Shown: one piece after another, positions 1 to 9,400 of the stretch
How positions within the stretch are numbered: position 1 is the stretch's first letter
Layout: every line of letters begins with the position of its first letter
NCBI GenBank assembly: GCA_964604155.1
Contig: CAZRXY010000150.1
Span: 1 to 26,141, forward strand
Direction of reading: 5' to 3'
DNA: 26,141 nt
Source of the DNA: Stygibacter sp964604155
Lineage (GTDB): Bacteria > Cloacimonadota > Cloacimonadia > Cloacimonadales > TCS61
The notes under the pieces: generated by a model
Database searches by the model: none
Seen by the model: only the letters and a program-made list of their open reading frames with translations
What the model was told of the DNA's origin: nothing
Made by a program: the position numbers and the translations under genes

Positions 1-1
1 C

Positions 2-1288
2 GGTTATATAGTCACTATGTCTGCACCGGAAAACTGGTTTGGCAGCGAGTTCCTTACTTTTACAGTAAATGATAATCAAGGCAGAGCTGCCGCTTCCGAC
101 GAGGTGGAGGTAATAGTTACGCCATCAAGCGGTATTGTAGTGAATAAAGAACTTGAATCCGGCTGGAATTGGCTTTCTCTTAATGTATTGAGCAGCGATA
201 TGTCTGTAAACAATGTGATGGCATCTCTGGGTAATAGTGCCAGCTCAATAAAGAATCAAACGCAAAGCGCCATTTACTATGATGGAATGGGCTGGTTTGG
301 CTCTCTGACCCAGATAAATAATCTCAGTTTCTATAAAATTTATCTCAGTAATGCTGCTATCTGGGATTTTGAGGGCATGCCCATATCACCTTCAGAAACA
401 ATTTATTCGCTATCACAAGGTTGGAACTGGATATCATATTCGCCCCAGTCTTCAGAAAACATCAATGCTGCTTTGATGCAATTAGGTGGTGCCGGGTTAA
501 ACATTAAGAATCAAACACAAAGCTCTATCTATTACTCCGGTATGGGTTGGTTCGGAAGCCTGGTTTTAATGGTACCCTTAGACGGATATATGCTGAAAAC
601 CAATTCAAACCTGGATTTTGTTTATCCCGATACTCAGGTTCGAAATGATATTAACCAGCCGATAATTATGCCACAAACCAGAAACATTGATATCCATGCC
701 TATGAATACAATGCCAGTATGGTGATCTCATCCGATAATCAGATATGTGATAATTCAAGCATTATAGCACTAAAAGATGGCGCTATCCGCAGTATCTGTG
801 AAATTTTAGATTATTCAGAAATATTCGGCAGAAAGTATTACACTTTAATGATCTACAGCAATGAGACCTTTGAAGAACACTTCCAGCTTTTCTATCAGGA
901 ATCAGAAAGCAGCAAACTGCAGCCGCTTGACTATTCCTTTGATTTTATTGCAGATATGTCCTGTGGCGATTATATCTGTCCTGTAATATTGGAATTAACT
1001 GGAAAGGAGAGCGGTAACCTTACAGAGATTATCAATTCTCTTTCCGTATATCCAAATCCTTTTAATCCTACAACTAATATCTTATACGAATTGGAAAAGA
1101 CAGCAGAAGTTAAACTGGAAATCTTTAATATCAAAGGACAGAAGATAGAAACCTTACTAAATTCCACCCTACAACCCGGAAAACATTCCCTGTTCTGGGA
1201 CGCCTCCACATATAACAGCGGTATCTATCTACTCCACTTTCAATCTGACAAAAAGCATCTAACTAAAAAACTCATCCTGTTAAAATAG
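2..1288 (+). CDS. 3' end of a large secreted protein with duplicated GWNW module and C-terminal sorting domain (5' partial)
   Basis: The reading frame is open from base 2, and the first codons (GYIVT) align with the giant protein downstream (GLLVT, about residue 6165), so the ATG at 17 is internal and the true start lies left of the window. Visible parts: the end of a cadherin-like Ig domain (NWFGSEFLTFTVNDNQ); two copies of a module with the motifs GWNW, QTQS-x-IYY and GMGWFGSL (137-385 and 386-631); a linker of about 130 residues with RSICEILDYSEIFG and SNETFEEHFQLFYQE; and a C-terminal beta-sandwich sorting domain starting with YPNPFNP at 1049-1069 and ending KKLILLK. The whole piece is collinear with the C-terminus of the 6599-residue protein at 3481-23280, so the two are paralogues in tandem. 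Sorting domains of this type normally direct export through a type IX-like route and surface attachment or release. The full length and N-terminal domains cannot be known from here. Confidence 0.9.
   Translation, partial: GYIVTMSAPENWFGSEFLTFTVNDNQGRAAASDEVEVIVTPSSGIVVNKELESGWNWLSLNVLSSDMSVNNVMASLGNSASSIKNQTQSAIYYDGMGWFGSLTQINNLSFYKIYLSNAAIWDFEGMPISPSETIYSLSQGWNWISYSPQSSENINAALMQLGGAGLNIKNQTQSSIYYSGMGWFGSLVLMVPLDGYMLKTNSNLDFVYPDTQVRNDINQPIIMPQTRNIDIHAYEYNASMVISSDNQICDNSSIIALKDGAIRSICEILDYSEIFGRKYYTLMIYSNETFEEHFQLFYQESESSKLQPLDYSFDFIADMSCGDYICPVILELTGKESGNLTEIINSLSVYPNPFNPTTNILYELEKTAEVKLEIFNIKGQKIETLLNSTLQPGKHSLFWDASTYNSGIYLLHFQSDKKHLTKKLILLK
137..631 (+). repeat. Two tandem GWNW modules within the first gene
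   Basis: Two units of about 80 residues, starting near 137 and 386. Each has GWNW (161-172 and 419-430), then a helix-like stretch with N-x-x-L/M-x-x-LG, then I-KNQTQS, IYY and GMGWFGSL. The second unit ends in DGYMLKT. The same pair occurs at 22114-22605 in the giant gene. I do not recognise this as a named domain. Confidence 0.8.
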
Positions 1289-1308
1289 GAAGAGATATTA
1301 GCTCTTAT

Positions 1309-1341
1309 ACCCCTGAATGCTTCATTCAGGGGTTTCTTTTT
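1309..1341 (+). terminator. Intrinsic terminator after the first gene
   Basis: A perfect 11-base stem (ACCCCTGAATG / CATTCAGGGGT) with a 3-base loop CTT is followed by a T-rich tract (TTTCTTTTT). It begins 20 bases after the TAG stop at 1286-1288, and separates the first gene from the next operon. Confidence 0.88.
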
Positions 1342-1346
1342 CCCAT

Positions 1347-1369
1347 ATTGGGAAGGTCTGGCGACCATT
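1347..1369. repeat. Degenerate copy (A) of an intergenic repeat
   Basis: ATTGGGAAGG followed by TCTGGCGACCATT matches the core of the copies at 23439-23490 and 25938-25989 (ATTGCGAAG...CGACCATT) at about 19 of 23 positions with one gap. A further half-copy, ATTGGCGAAGTCT, lies at 1540-1552. Non-coding. Confidence 0.5.
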
Positions 1370-1433
1370 AACTTCATAAGTTCAATATTCCAAACTAACA
1401 AATAGATTTCGAGGAGCTATGCCAGACAAAAAA

Positions 1434-1470
1434 TAATTTGACAATTTTTATTCAAATTATGGTAATTTGA
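1434..1470 (+). promoter_or_regulatory. Candidate promoter/operator with three TAATTTGA half-sites
   Basis: The octamer TAATTTGA occurs at 1434-1441 and 1463-1470, and in reverse orientation (TCAAATTA) at 1452-1459. The last two form an 8-base inverted repeat with a 3-base spacer. The first copy runs into TTGACA (1438-1443), a perfect -35 hexamer. The best -10 at normal spacing is weak (GGTAAT at 1461-1466). This would give a leader of roughly 140 bases before the YdjY-domain gene. The rest of the 1289-1612 gap shows only the terminator and repeat remnants. Function as an operator is inferred. Confidence 0.4.
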
Positions 1471-1612
1471 CCGCGTAGAGAAAATCAGTATTAATCGTCA
1501 TTTAGCGGTAGCTACATATCTCTATGGTCATAATTAGGGATTGGCGAAGTCTGAGGGAAGAGAAAAAACTATTATTTGCTCCAGGGATTTATATAGGGGA
1601 TAGATTAGCACT

Positions 1613-2329
1613 ATGAAAAAGAAAATGTTTTTAAAAATTTCACGGGCTGGTTTTTTGCTCTCGATTAAAACCTTGCTTTTATTGGCATTTATTATTTTTT
1701 TTGCTGCTGTCGTGCATACTGAAGAACCCGATGAATTGATTACCCGGTTATCAGAAAGCCTCTATAAGATAGGCAATATCACGATTGATACAGAGACAAG
1801 AACTATCAGTTTCCCTGCAGAATTCAATATGGAAGAGGGTGTGATAGAATTACTTCTGACAGGAAGGAAGGGAAAATTACATGAAAGCGTCTTGAAAACG
1901 GAAATAATACCATCCCATTTACAGGTAGCACTGCTGCTATTAGATCATAATTACGGCAGTGTGCTGGAATATCAGGGGGATCCCCGCACACCTGAAGGTG
2001 ATTCCCTTTTAATCTTGATTAACTGGGAAGATGAAATGGCTGGTTTCACTGAAACCAGAATAGAGAAATTAGCCTATAATGTAAAAAGCTGTAGTCCCAT
2101 GCAGTTAACGCACTGGATATTTGCCGGCTCAAAAATACTGGATGGTAAGTTCATGGCGGATATTGAAGAATCTATAATCACTACTTACCATGATCCGTTC
2201 ACAATTATTGATAATCCCTTACCCACCGGCTATGATGATACATTTTATGAAGTTAACAAATCTTTAGTCCCTCCCAAAGGAACAAAAGCTCAAATTACTA
2301 TCAAGCCGTATGAGATAAATAAAAGATAA
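1613..2329 (+). CDS. Exported YdjY-domain protein
   Basis: 238 residues. A basic N-terminus (MKKK) is followed by a hydrophobic segment at about residues 13-34, which reads as a signal peptide or membrane anchor. The remainder matches the pattern of the YdjY domain family: an early strand with IELLLTGRKGKLHESVL (about 78-94), a segment beginning HLQVALLLL, a PEGDSLLILINW strand, a WIFAGS motif and an acidic segment ending in a DNPLPTG turn. The family is widespread in planctomycetes and other bacteria with no agreed function. An AGGGG lies about 13 bases upstream of the ATG, so the ribosome site is weak. The next gene starts 10 bases after the stop, so they are probably co-transcribed. The family call is from motif memory; I see no catalytic residues. 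Confidence 0.75.
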   Translation: MKKKMFLKISRAGFLLSIKTLLLLAFIIFFAAVVHTEEPDELITRLSESLYKIGNITIDTETRTISFPAEFNMEEGVIELLLTGRKGKLHESVLKTEIIPSHLQVALLLLDHNYGSVLEYQGDPRTPEGDSLLILINWEDEMAGFTETRIEKLAYNVKSCSPMQLTHWIFAGSKILDGKFMADIEESIITTYHDPFTIIDNPLPTGYDDTFYEVNKSLVPPKGTKAQITIKPYEINKR

Positions 2330-2339
2330 GGAGCACAGG

Positions 2340-3442
2340 ATGAGAAAATCTTTAATTGTTTTTCTATTAATAATTTTTTTTAGTGGATTTGGTAAAATAG
2401 ACCTTTCACTGCAAAATGAGATTGAGTTTTCACTAAAACGGGCATTAAACTGGCTGGTAAATGAACAGGAAGAAGATGGCAGCTGGATGCACTATCCTGC
2501 CATTACTGGTTTATCTGTGCTTTCTATTTTGAGGAGTAATGAGGGCTTGACGGCAGATTTTGAACCCGTGGCAAAGGGGCTCAGCTTCATTTTGGACTGC
2601 GTTCAATTAGACGGCTCTATTCATGCTGGAGAATTACCCAATTATAATACGGCAATCTGCTTACTGGCGTTCAAAGAAGCAGATGATGGACGGTTTGCTG
2701 ATATTATTGACGGGGCAGAGAAATATCTGCTGCGGATACAGCTTGATGAAGAAGAGGGCTTCACACCTGATAGTCTCTATTATGGCGGCATTGGCTATGA
2801 CGGCAGCGATAACAGGCCAGACTTGTCAAATCTAAACTGGGTGATGGAAGCCTTGGTAGAAAGGCAGACTTTGGAAATCGAGAAAAGTGACAAGCCCGAG
2901 GTTAAGAATCAAACTGCAAAGAAATTGTTTTATGATAAGGCACTCTTGTTTCTACGGCGATGCCAGAACCTGCAAGAATACAACCCAATGGATTATGCCG
3001 AAGATGATGGAGGATTCATCTATGAGGTGGGAAAAAGTAAGGCAGGCGGCGTAAATTCCTATGGCAGCATGACATATATTGGTCTAAAGAGTATGATCTA
3101 TGCCGAGCTTGGGCAAACAGACCGCGGGTAACTGCTGCTTACGATTGGATTCGGCATCACTATACCCTAGAGACTACCCCCAGAATGGGAAATCAGGGTT
3201 TATTTTATTACTATCTTGTGATGGCAAGGTCTTTGAGCGTATATGGAGAAGATACATTGATAGATTCTGAAGGAAAATCGCATAACTGGCGTGAAGAGCT
3301 GGCTGATCAGCTTATAAAAATCCAGAATGAAGAGGGTTGGTGGCAAAATGAAAATGGCAGATGGCGTGAAAACAGTAAGATACTGGTGACCACCTATTGC
3401 ATTCTAAGCTTGGAAGAGTTATTAAAAACAGATAAATTTTAA
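2340..3442 (+). pseudogene. Exported terpenoid-cyclase/prenyltransferase-toroid protein, broken by a one-base frameshift
   Basis: Two adjacent frames together make one protein: 2340-3131 (263 residues, ending TAA at 3129-3131) and, in the -1 frame, 3128-3442. The first part has a signal peptide (hydrophobic residues 5-19), then alpha-hairpin repeats with a QW-like motif QEEDGSW (43-49) and GSMTYIGLKSMIYAEL; the second continues directly with VTAAYDWIRHHYTLE, GNQGLFYYY, and a further QW motif QNEEGWW. Adding a single C in the GACC at 3120-3123 turns the junction into TDPRVTAAYDW, the form typical of this family, and gives an intact protein of 367 residues. The DxDD acid motif of true squalene cyclases is not seen, so it is probably a non-enzymatic toroid. 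GGAG precedes the ATG by 6-7 bases and the gene starts 10 bases after the YdjY gene. It may be a real recent mutation or a sequencing error; no slippery heptamer is visible. Confidence 0.85.
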
Positions 3443-3480
3443 ATAAAAATGAAAATAAAATATTAAGCCAGGAGGCACAG

Positions 3481-6400
3481 ATGGATTTTGATAATCGTTT
3501 TTTAATAATTTTGTTATTTTTGCTACTCACTTTTTATTCTCTTGCAGAAGAGAATACTTTTTTCCAGAGAGCACAGGATCTTTTAAACGAGTATCCTGAA
3601 TATGAACCCCCGGCGATGGGGACAAAAGGCAGAATAGATCAGACAGTGGAAGAAAGCTGGATTGAATACTACAGAAATCAGGCAGAGCAAAATCCTCTGC
3701 GGGAAACGGGCGATATCTGTGTGAAAGTGATGCCCACTTACTACTGCTGGCCCAATGAATCAGTGACACTCTGGGGTAATGTATCCTGGGAAAACTATAG
3801 CGGCAGCGGCACCTATTACTGGGATTTTGGCGATGGCACTCAATCTGAAGTACTCAATATTTCAAATCAGAGATATCTAAACACTACTCACAGCTATTCT
3901 ACAATGGATAGTTATATTGCTACACTGGTGGTGGAGGATGATCTGGGTCAGATAGCCTCACAATCGACGAGAGTGGTAGTGATGAATATGAATGATGCCA
4001 GAGTAAAAAAAGCTGTTGAAGATGGGCTTCGCTATCTCTATTTAGAACAGTACGCCGATGGACACTGGTATGGTGGTTACAGTTATTCCCCGGCACCGGA
4101 AATAGCTGCCACTTCACTGGCAATTCTATCCTTCGAAGAAAATGGACACCTTCCCTGGCTTTCGCCCCAGGAGGATATCTATAAAGAGGTGGTTATACGC
4201 GGTTTTAACTGGCTCTGGAATGAAATAGATAGAACTATCATATCTCAGCAGCCTGCTGGAGACCCAGACACAGACGGCAATGGTTATGGATACCATTTTT
4301 CTGATGACAGATCTACCTATTCGGATCCAATGGCGCTTCTGGCAATTATTACTTCGGGATCTCCTGACCAAGTGGTAGAATCTGGACCTGCCTGGGTACA
4401 GGGTCACACATATTATCAAATTGCTCAGAATATCGTGGATCAAATGCTCTATAGTCAGACAGAAACGGGTAATTACCGAGGCGGTTGGCGCTATAAAATC
4501 ACCTCAGCAGATTATGGCAGCAGTGATACTTCTACCACTCAATGGCCCGTATTGGGTTTTCTGGCAGCTCAAAACTGGGATATAAGCATTCCTGAATGGG
4601 CATGGATTGAGTTATCCTACTGGCTGGATTATATTCAGAGCACCAGTGGCAGCTTTGGTTATGATTCACCTGCCACTGCAGGAAATTTAGCCAGAACCGG
4701 CTCAGGATTGACCACTATGTACGCTTTGGGACACGGTATAGATTCTTATAAATACACAAACGCAATAAACTGGCTGGCGAATAATTATACTATGAACGAC
4801 GGATATTCCGGGATATATGGAATATATTCGCTTTATAAGGGATTATGGTTCTACGATATGCTGCAGCAGCAGATTGGAAGCTATAACTGGTATGAAGATT
4901 ATACCAATTATCTTCTGGGAACACAGGCAAGTGCAGGAAGCTGGAGCGGTAGCTGGGGAGGAACGCAGTTAAACACATCTTTTGGCGTGCTGGTTTTAAC
5001 CCCACGGGTGATAATTCCCAATGAGAGTCTGGCTATAGCTCTCCGAAACGTAAATACCGATAATTTTCCTTATGTCACAATATTTGCGGATGTTTTCAGT
5101 AATGGGCAGGCACTCACTGGATTAAACAGCACAGATTTTCTGGTCACCGAAGATGGAGTATTGCAGGATATCAGTATACATTATGAATTTGATCAGTATT
5201 TGATTACTTATATGTCCACTACCCCCTATCCCTCATCCAGTAATAGAATAGTGATAGCAGAGGTAACTGCACAAGTAGGTGGAGAGGAGTTTACAGAATA
5301 TGATGACATTATTTATACTTATCAAGAGCATCCTGTGATTCAGCGAACAGATACCACCATAAATCTTAGTTATGTACCCCAGCCTGCGGGACAATCCATC
5401 AGTATTGCTGCCTTGATCTATGATAGTAATGAGCCCTACATAAATACTGCTGTTCTGCACTGGCGTACAGCCGGTTCTGCTGCAAATTACTCCGAAATTA
5501 CAATGTTCAATGTGTCTGATAATTACTGGCTGGGGATCACCGAGAGCAATGTGCAATCACCAGGAATAGAATACTTTATTACCGCTAGCGATGGCTCGAT
5601 TGTGATATCTGATCCGGCAAATTCGCCTATGGCTTATCCCTACCATATACCCGTAGATAATTTATTGCCACAAATCACGCATACCCCCGTGATATTCGCT
5701 GAAGTTCATCAACCAATAAGTATTATTGCAGATGTGGAGGATGAAAGTGATAGCCTGGCTAACGTGTTACTTCATTATAAGCCGGTGGATAGTTATCTAT
5801 GGAATTATTGCCCAATGCTGACCGATAGAGAATCGTATTCATCCATCATACCGGCAGAATTTATGGAAGAAAACGGAATTTCATACTTTATTTCTGCTAT
5901 TGATAATTATGGACTCACGGCTTATGACGGAACTTATGAAAAGCCTCATCGCATAGTCAATGCCATGCGGGGCAATTTTAGAGGAACAGTAACGGAGGAA
6001 GCAACCAGTTTACCAATTCGTGAAGCATCAATTAACCTCATCAGCAATGGAGAGGTAATCCGAATAGTAAATTCAGATAATTATGGAAATTTCGTGATTT
6101 ACAATGTGCAGGAAGGGAATTATACTTTACGGGCAAGTAAGGCAGGATACATCAATGCCAACAGCGGTAATTTGCATATAAGTCCTTCTATAGAGATAAT
6201 TTATGATTTCGTGCTTGCCGAGAATAGCGGTATTGATCTATGTCTGAATACTCTTAGTATTGTTCCCGCCGTAGATCAGGAAGAACCACTTGTAATCAAT
6301 GCACTGGTCAATAATCTGGGAGCTACTATTGCTCCCGCTGCGGCAATAGTGATTCAAGAAAAGGATCTCACACTTCCAACGCAACCTGTTAGCAATATAT

Positions 6401-9400
6401 ATCAGGGTATACTGCCAGAATTAGGCAGCGGAGAATATTTTTATCTGGAAGTGCCATACGCAGCATCATCGAGTTACCTTGAAATCACTGTAGCTATTGA
6501 TCCAGATAATCTGGTTGAAGAATCTGATAAATCCAATAATGTTATGAGCACTCATATCCAATTTTCAGCTCCGGTAGTAAATTCTGTAACAGCTCTTTAT
6601 GATGGTGACCCCAATCCGGATGTCATTGGCAGATTCATCTCTTTGAGCGGAATTAATATTCCACCTTCCGAACGAGTGAAAAATCTGCTCACTGCCGGCA
6701 TCTATGATCCAGAAGGCTGCAATAATATAGACAGAGTAGAATTTGATATAAATGGGATTATTCATATTGATGATAATCCAAGTGGTGGCTGGTCTATAGA
6801 ATATGATATGTCGCAATTACCTCCCCACAGCGTACCATTGATAGTGACAGCCTACGATAAAACCGGACTGGCCTCCCAACCGATGCTGAAAACTATCAGC
6901 ATGTTTGCAGCACCTGATTGGCTCGATTACTATATTCTTGATATCAGTCAACAAGCGGCTGCAGGTTACGAAAGCGGTAGCTTTTATTTTGACCTTATCC
7001 TGAATTCTCAGGATAGTGGGGGAGATATTTATGATTATGCTTATACAATTGATAATGAGATTGATTTTATTGGCTCATTATACAGCAGCATTGCTGGTGG
7101 TGTGAAAGCAAGATTGTATGTGCCTTTAGATATTACCACTTCACCACAAATGACAGGAAGCTTCATGATTGACCAGGCTATCATGGGTGGAGATGCTAAC
7201 GTAATGGAAATTCCCATAAGCTTCACTATTAATCAGGATTACGAGCTTGCTGCTTTAGATTTTGAGTTTACGGATAACGCTGAATTGCTGGAAATTGGGA
7301 GAGGCTTTACTCTTGAAAATCTATTCACCGGAAGCTCTTCGCCAATTTCTCTGGGACTTGATATTTTTGGAGATTATACTTATACAGCCAGTTTTGCTGA
7401 TGATATGCAAAACTTTACCTTCAATTACAATCCTGCAATTCACAGCAATCGGCATAATGCCCTTGCCATCAGTTTATGTGATGGACTCGCTGCGACAAAG
7501 GCTGTTATTTCACCGGAATTAAACCTGGATTTTCAATTGGAATACGGAGAGCAAAGCGGCTTTGATAGCGATACTATTGGCGATTTTGCCATCGATTATC
7601 ACTTCCTTTTAAATTACTTCTGGCAACTTTATGATAATTGCGTTATCATGGGCAGCTATGGCAATTGGATAATTGGTGAAGACGGAAGATACGAAAGAGA
7701 GGGCTTGGCGATTCCGCATTCATTGCCCTACAGCAAAATGGTATCGGATACGGCAGGTAATATTGCCATCGTGTGGATATCAGATAAAGATGAGCAGGAA
7801 GAAATTATCAATCCGGAAATAGATTTCAAATACAAACCTGCTGGATCAGACTGGCTGGAAGCTGAAACCATTACTGATAATGATCTGTTTGAATCCTCTC
7901 CTGATCTAAGCTTTATGAGTGACGGCAGATTGATCGCGGTATGGATTGCCAATACTATCACACAAACGGAGGCAAACCAGATGCAGAATATCTCACCTGA
8001 GGAAATACTGGCTGCTCAGGATATCTATTATTCCCTGTATGAATATGGAATTGGCTGGAGTGAACCTGCCGCCATAATAAGCGATGACGCAGGCAATGGA
8101 TTTGCTGACGGTGAACCTGCTGTTTCTTTTTCATCACAGAACCAGGGACTGGTTCTGTGGACTCGCTCCGAAAACAGCCTGCAGCCATTATCCGATGGAG
8201 CTCTTGAAATCTATTACTCAGTAATGAATGATGATTTATGGAGCGAACCCGTAAATCTTACTGCTGGTTTGAGTAATGATTTCGAACCCGCAGTGTGTTA
8301 TGGAGAGGCAAATCAAGCTATGGCTCTCTGGCATAATGATGCAGATAGTAATCTGCTTACTGAAGGAGATAACGAAATATTCTTCAGTATCTGGGACGGC
8401 TTTAACTGGACGAACGCTCAAAATCTCACAAATAACAATGTAAGAGAGCTTTCGCATACACTCGTAAAACAATCAAATGGCAATTTTTTGGCTGCCTGGG
8501 TAGAAGTAGAAACATATCCTGATAACACTCAATTGTACAGCATATCTGCTAATATCTGGGATGCAGATACATCAACGTGGGGCACCACTGAGGTTTTGTA
8601 TTCACACCCCTATATAATCGAAGAATTGGTGATAAACATAGATTCCAGAGATATTGTCTGCCTTCTTTTTAGAGGGTATGATGGCTTTGATGGAGAAATA
8701 TTTTTTACATCCAAAGAATTAGCAGAACCAAATTCTAATTGGACAATTCCAGCTCAACAGACTGCCGATGATCTCACACACTGGCTTATTGCATCTGCAA
8801 TTGATAATAATGACAATCTCTATTATGTAAATTTCCCTTATGACTTCACAGATAGCAGCCCTGAAAGTCGTGGGCGAGGTAGAGGAGATTTTGCCGATGG
8901 CTTAAGCCTCATCTCACACGGCATCAGAGATGATGGAACTCTCCGAAACAATCTTAATTACGGTGTGATCATGATAGCCTGCGATCTGGAAATTAATGAT
9001 GAAGACCTTGTGATAACCGGTATCGATAATCCAAATATCCCAGAAGCCGATACACTCATGATAGAATTCACACTCTATAACCATGGTAATGTGACAGCTA
9101 ATAATTTCTCGGTGCACCTCTTTGACGGCAATCCCACTGAAGGAGAATTACTTGATATCACCACTATTGAAGCATTGCCACCCGATGAAGATGTCACACT
9201 CCAATATGAATGGCAATCTGCCGCAGGGGCACACCAGTTCACTGTGCTATTGGATTCTACCAATGCCCTGATGGAAATTGATGAAAGCAATAATATTGCC
9301 AGCAGGAATATTAACATTTTTCCTGATTTGACCATTGAAGAGGTATCCGTATCGGATTATAATCCACTCGCAGGCTCAGATATAACGATCACAGCCCTGG

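Noticed and set aside
17..19. ATG at 17 as the start of the first gene
   Set aside because: The frame is open to the left edge and the five codons before it align with the paralogue, so the ATG is internal.
1289..1612. tRNA or other structured RNA gene
   Set aside because: No cloverleaf, anticodon stem or CCA end visible; the gap is explained by the terminator, repeat remnants and half-sites.
3120..3131. Programmed frameshift in the toroid gene
   Set aside because: No slippery heptamer and no clear stimulating hairpin were seen; a lost C explains the junction better.
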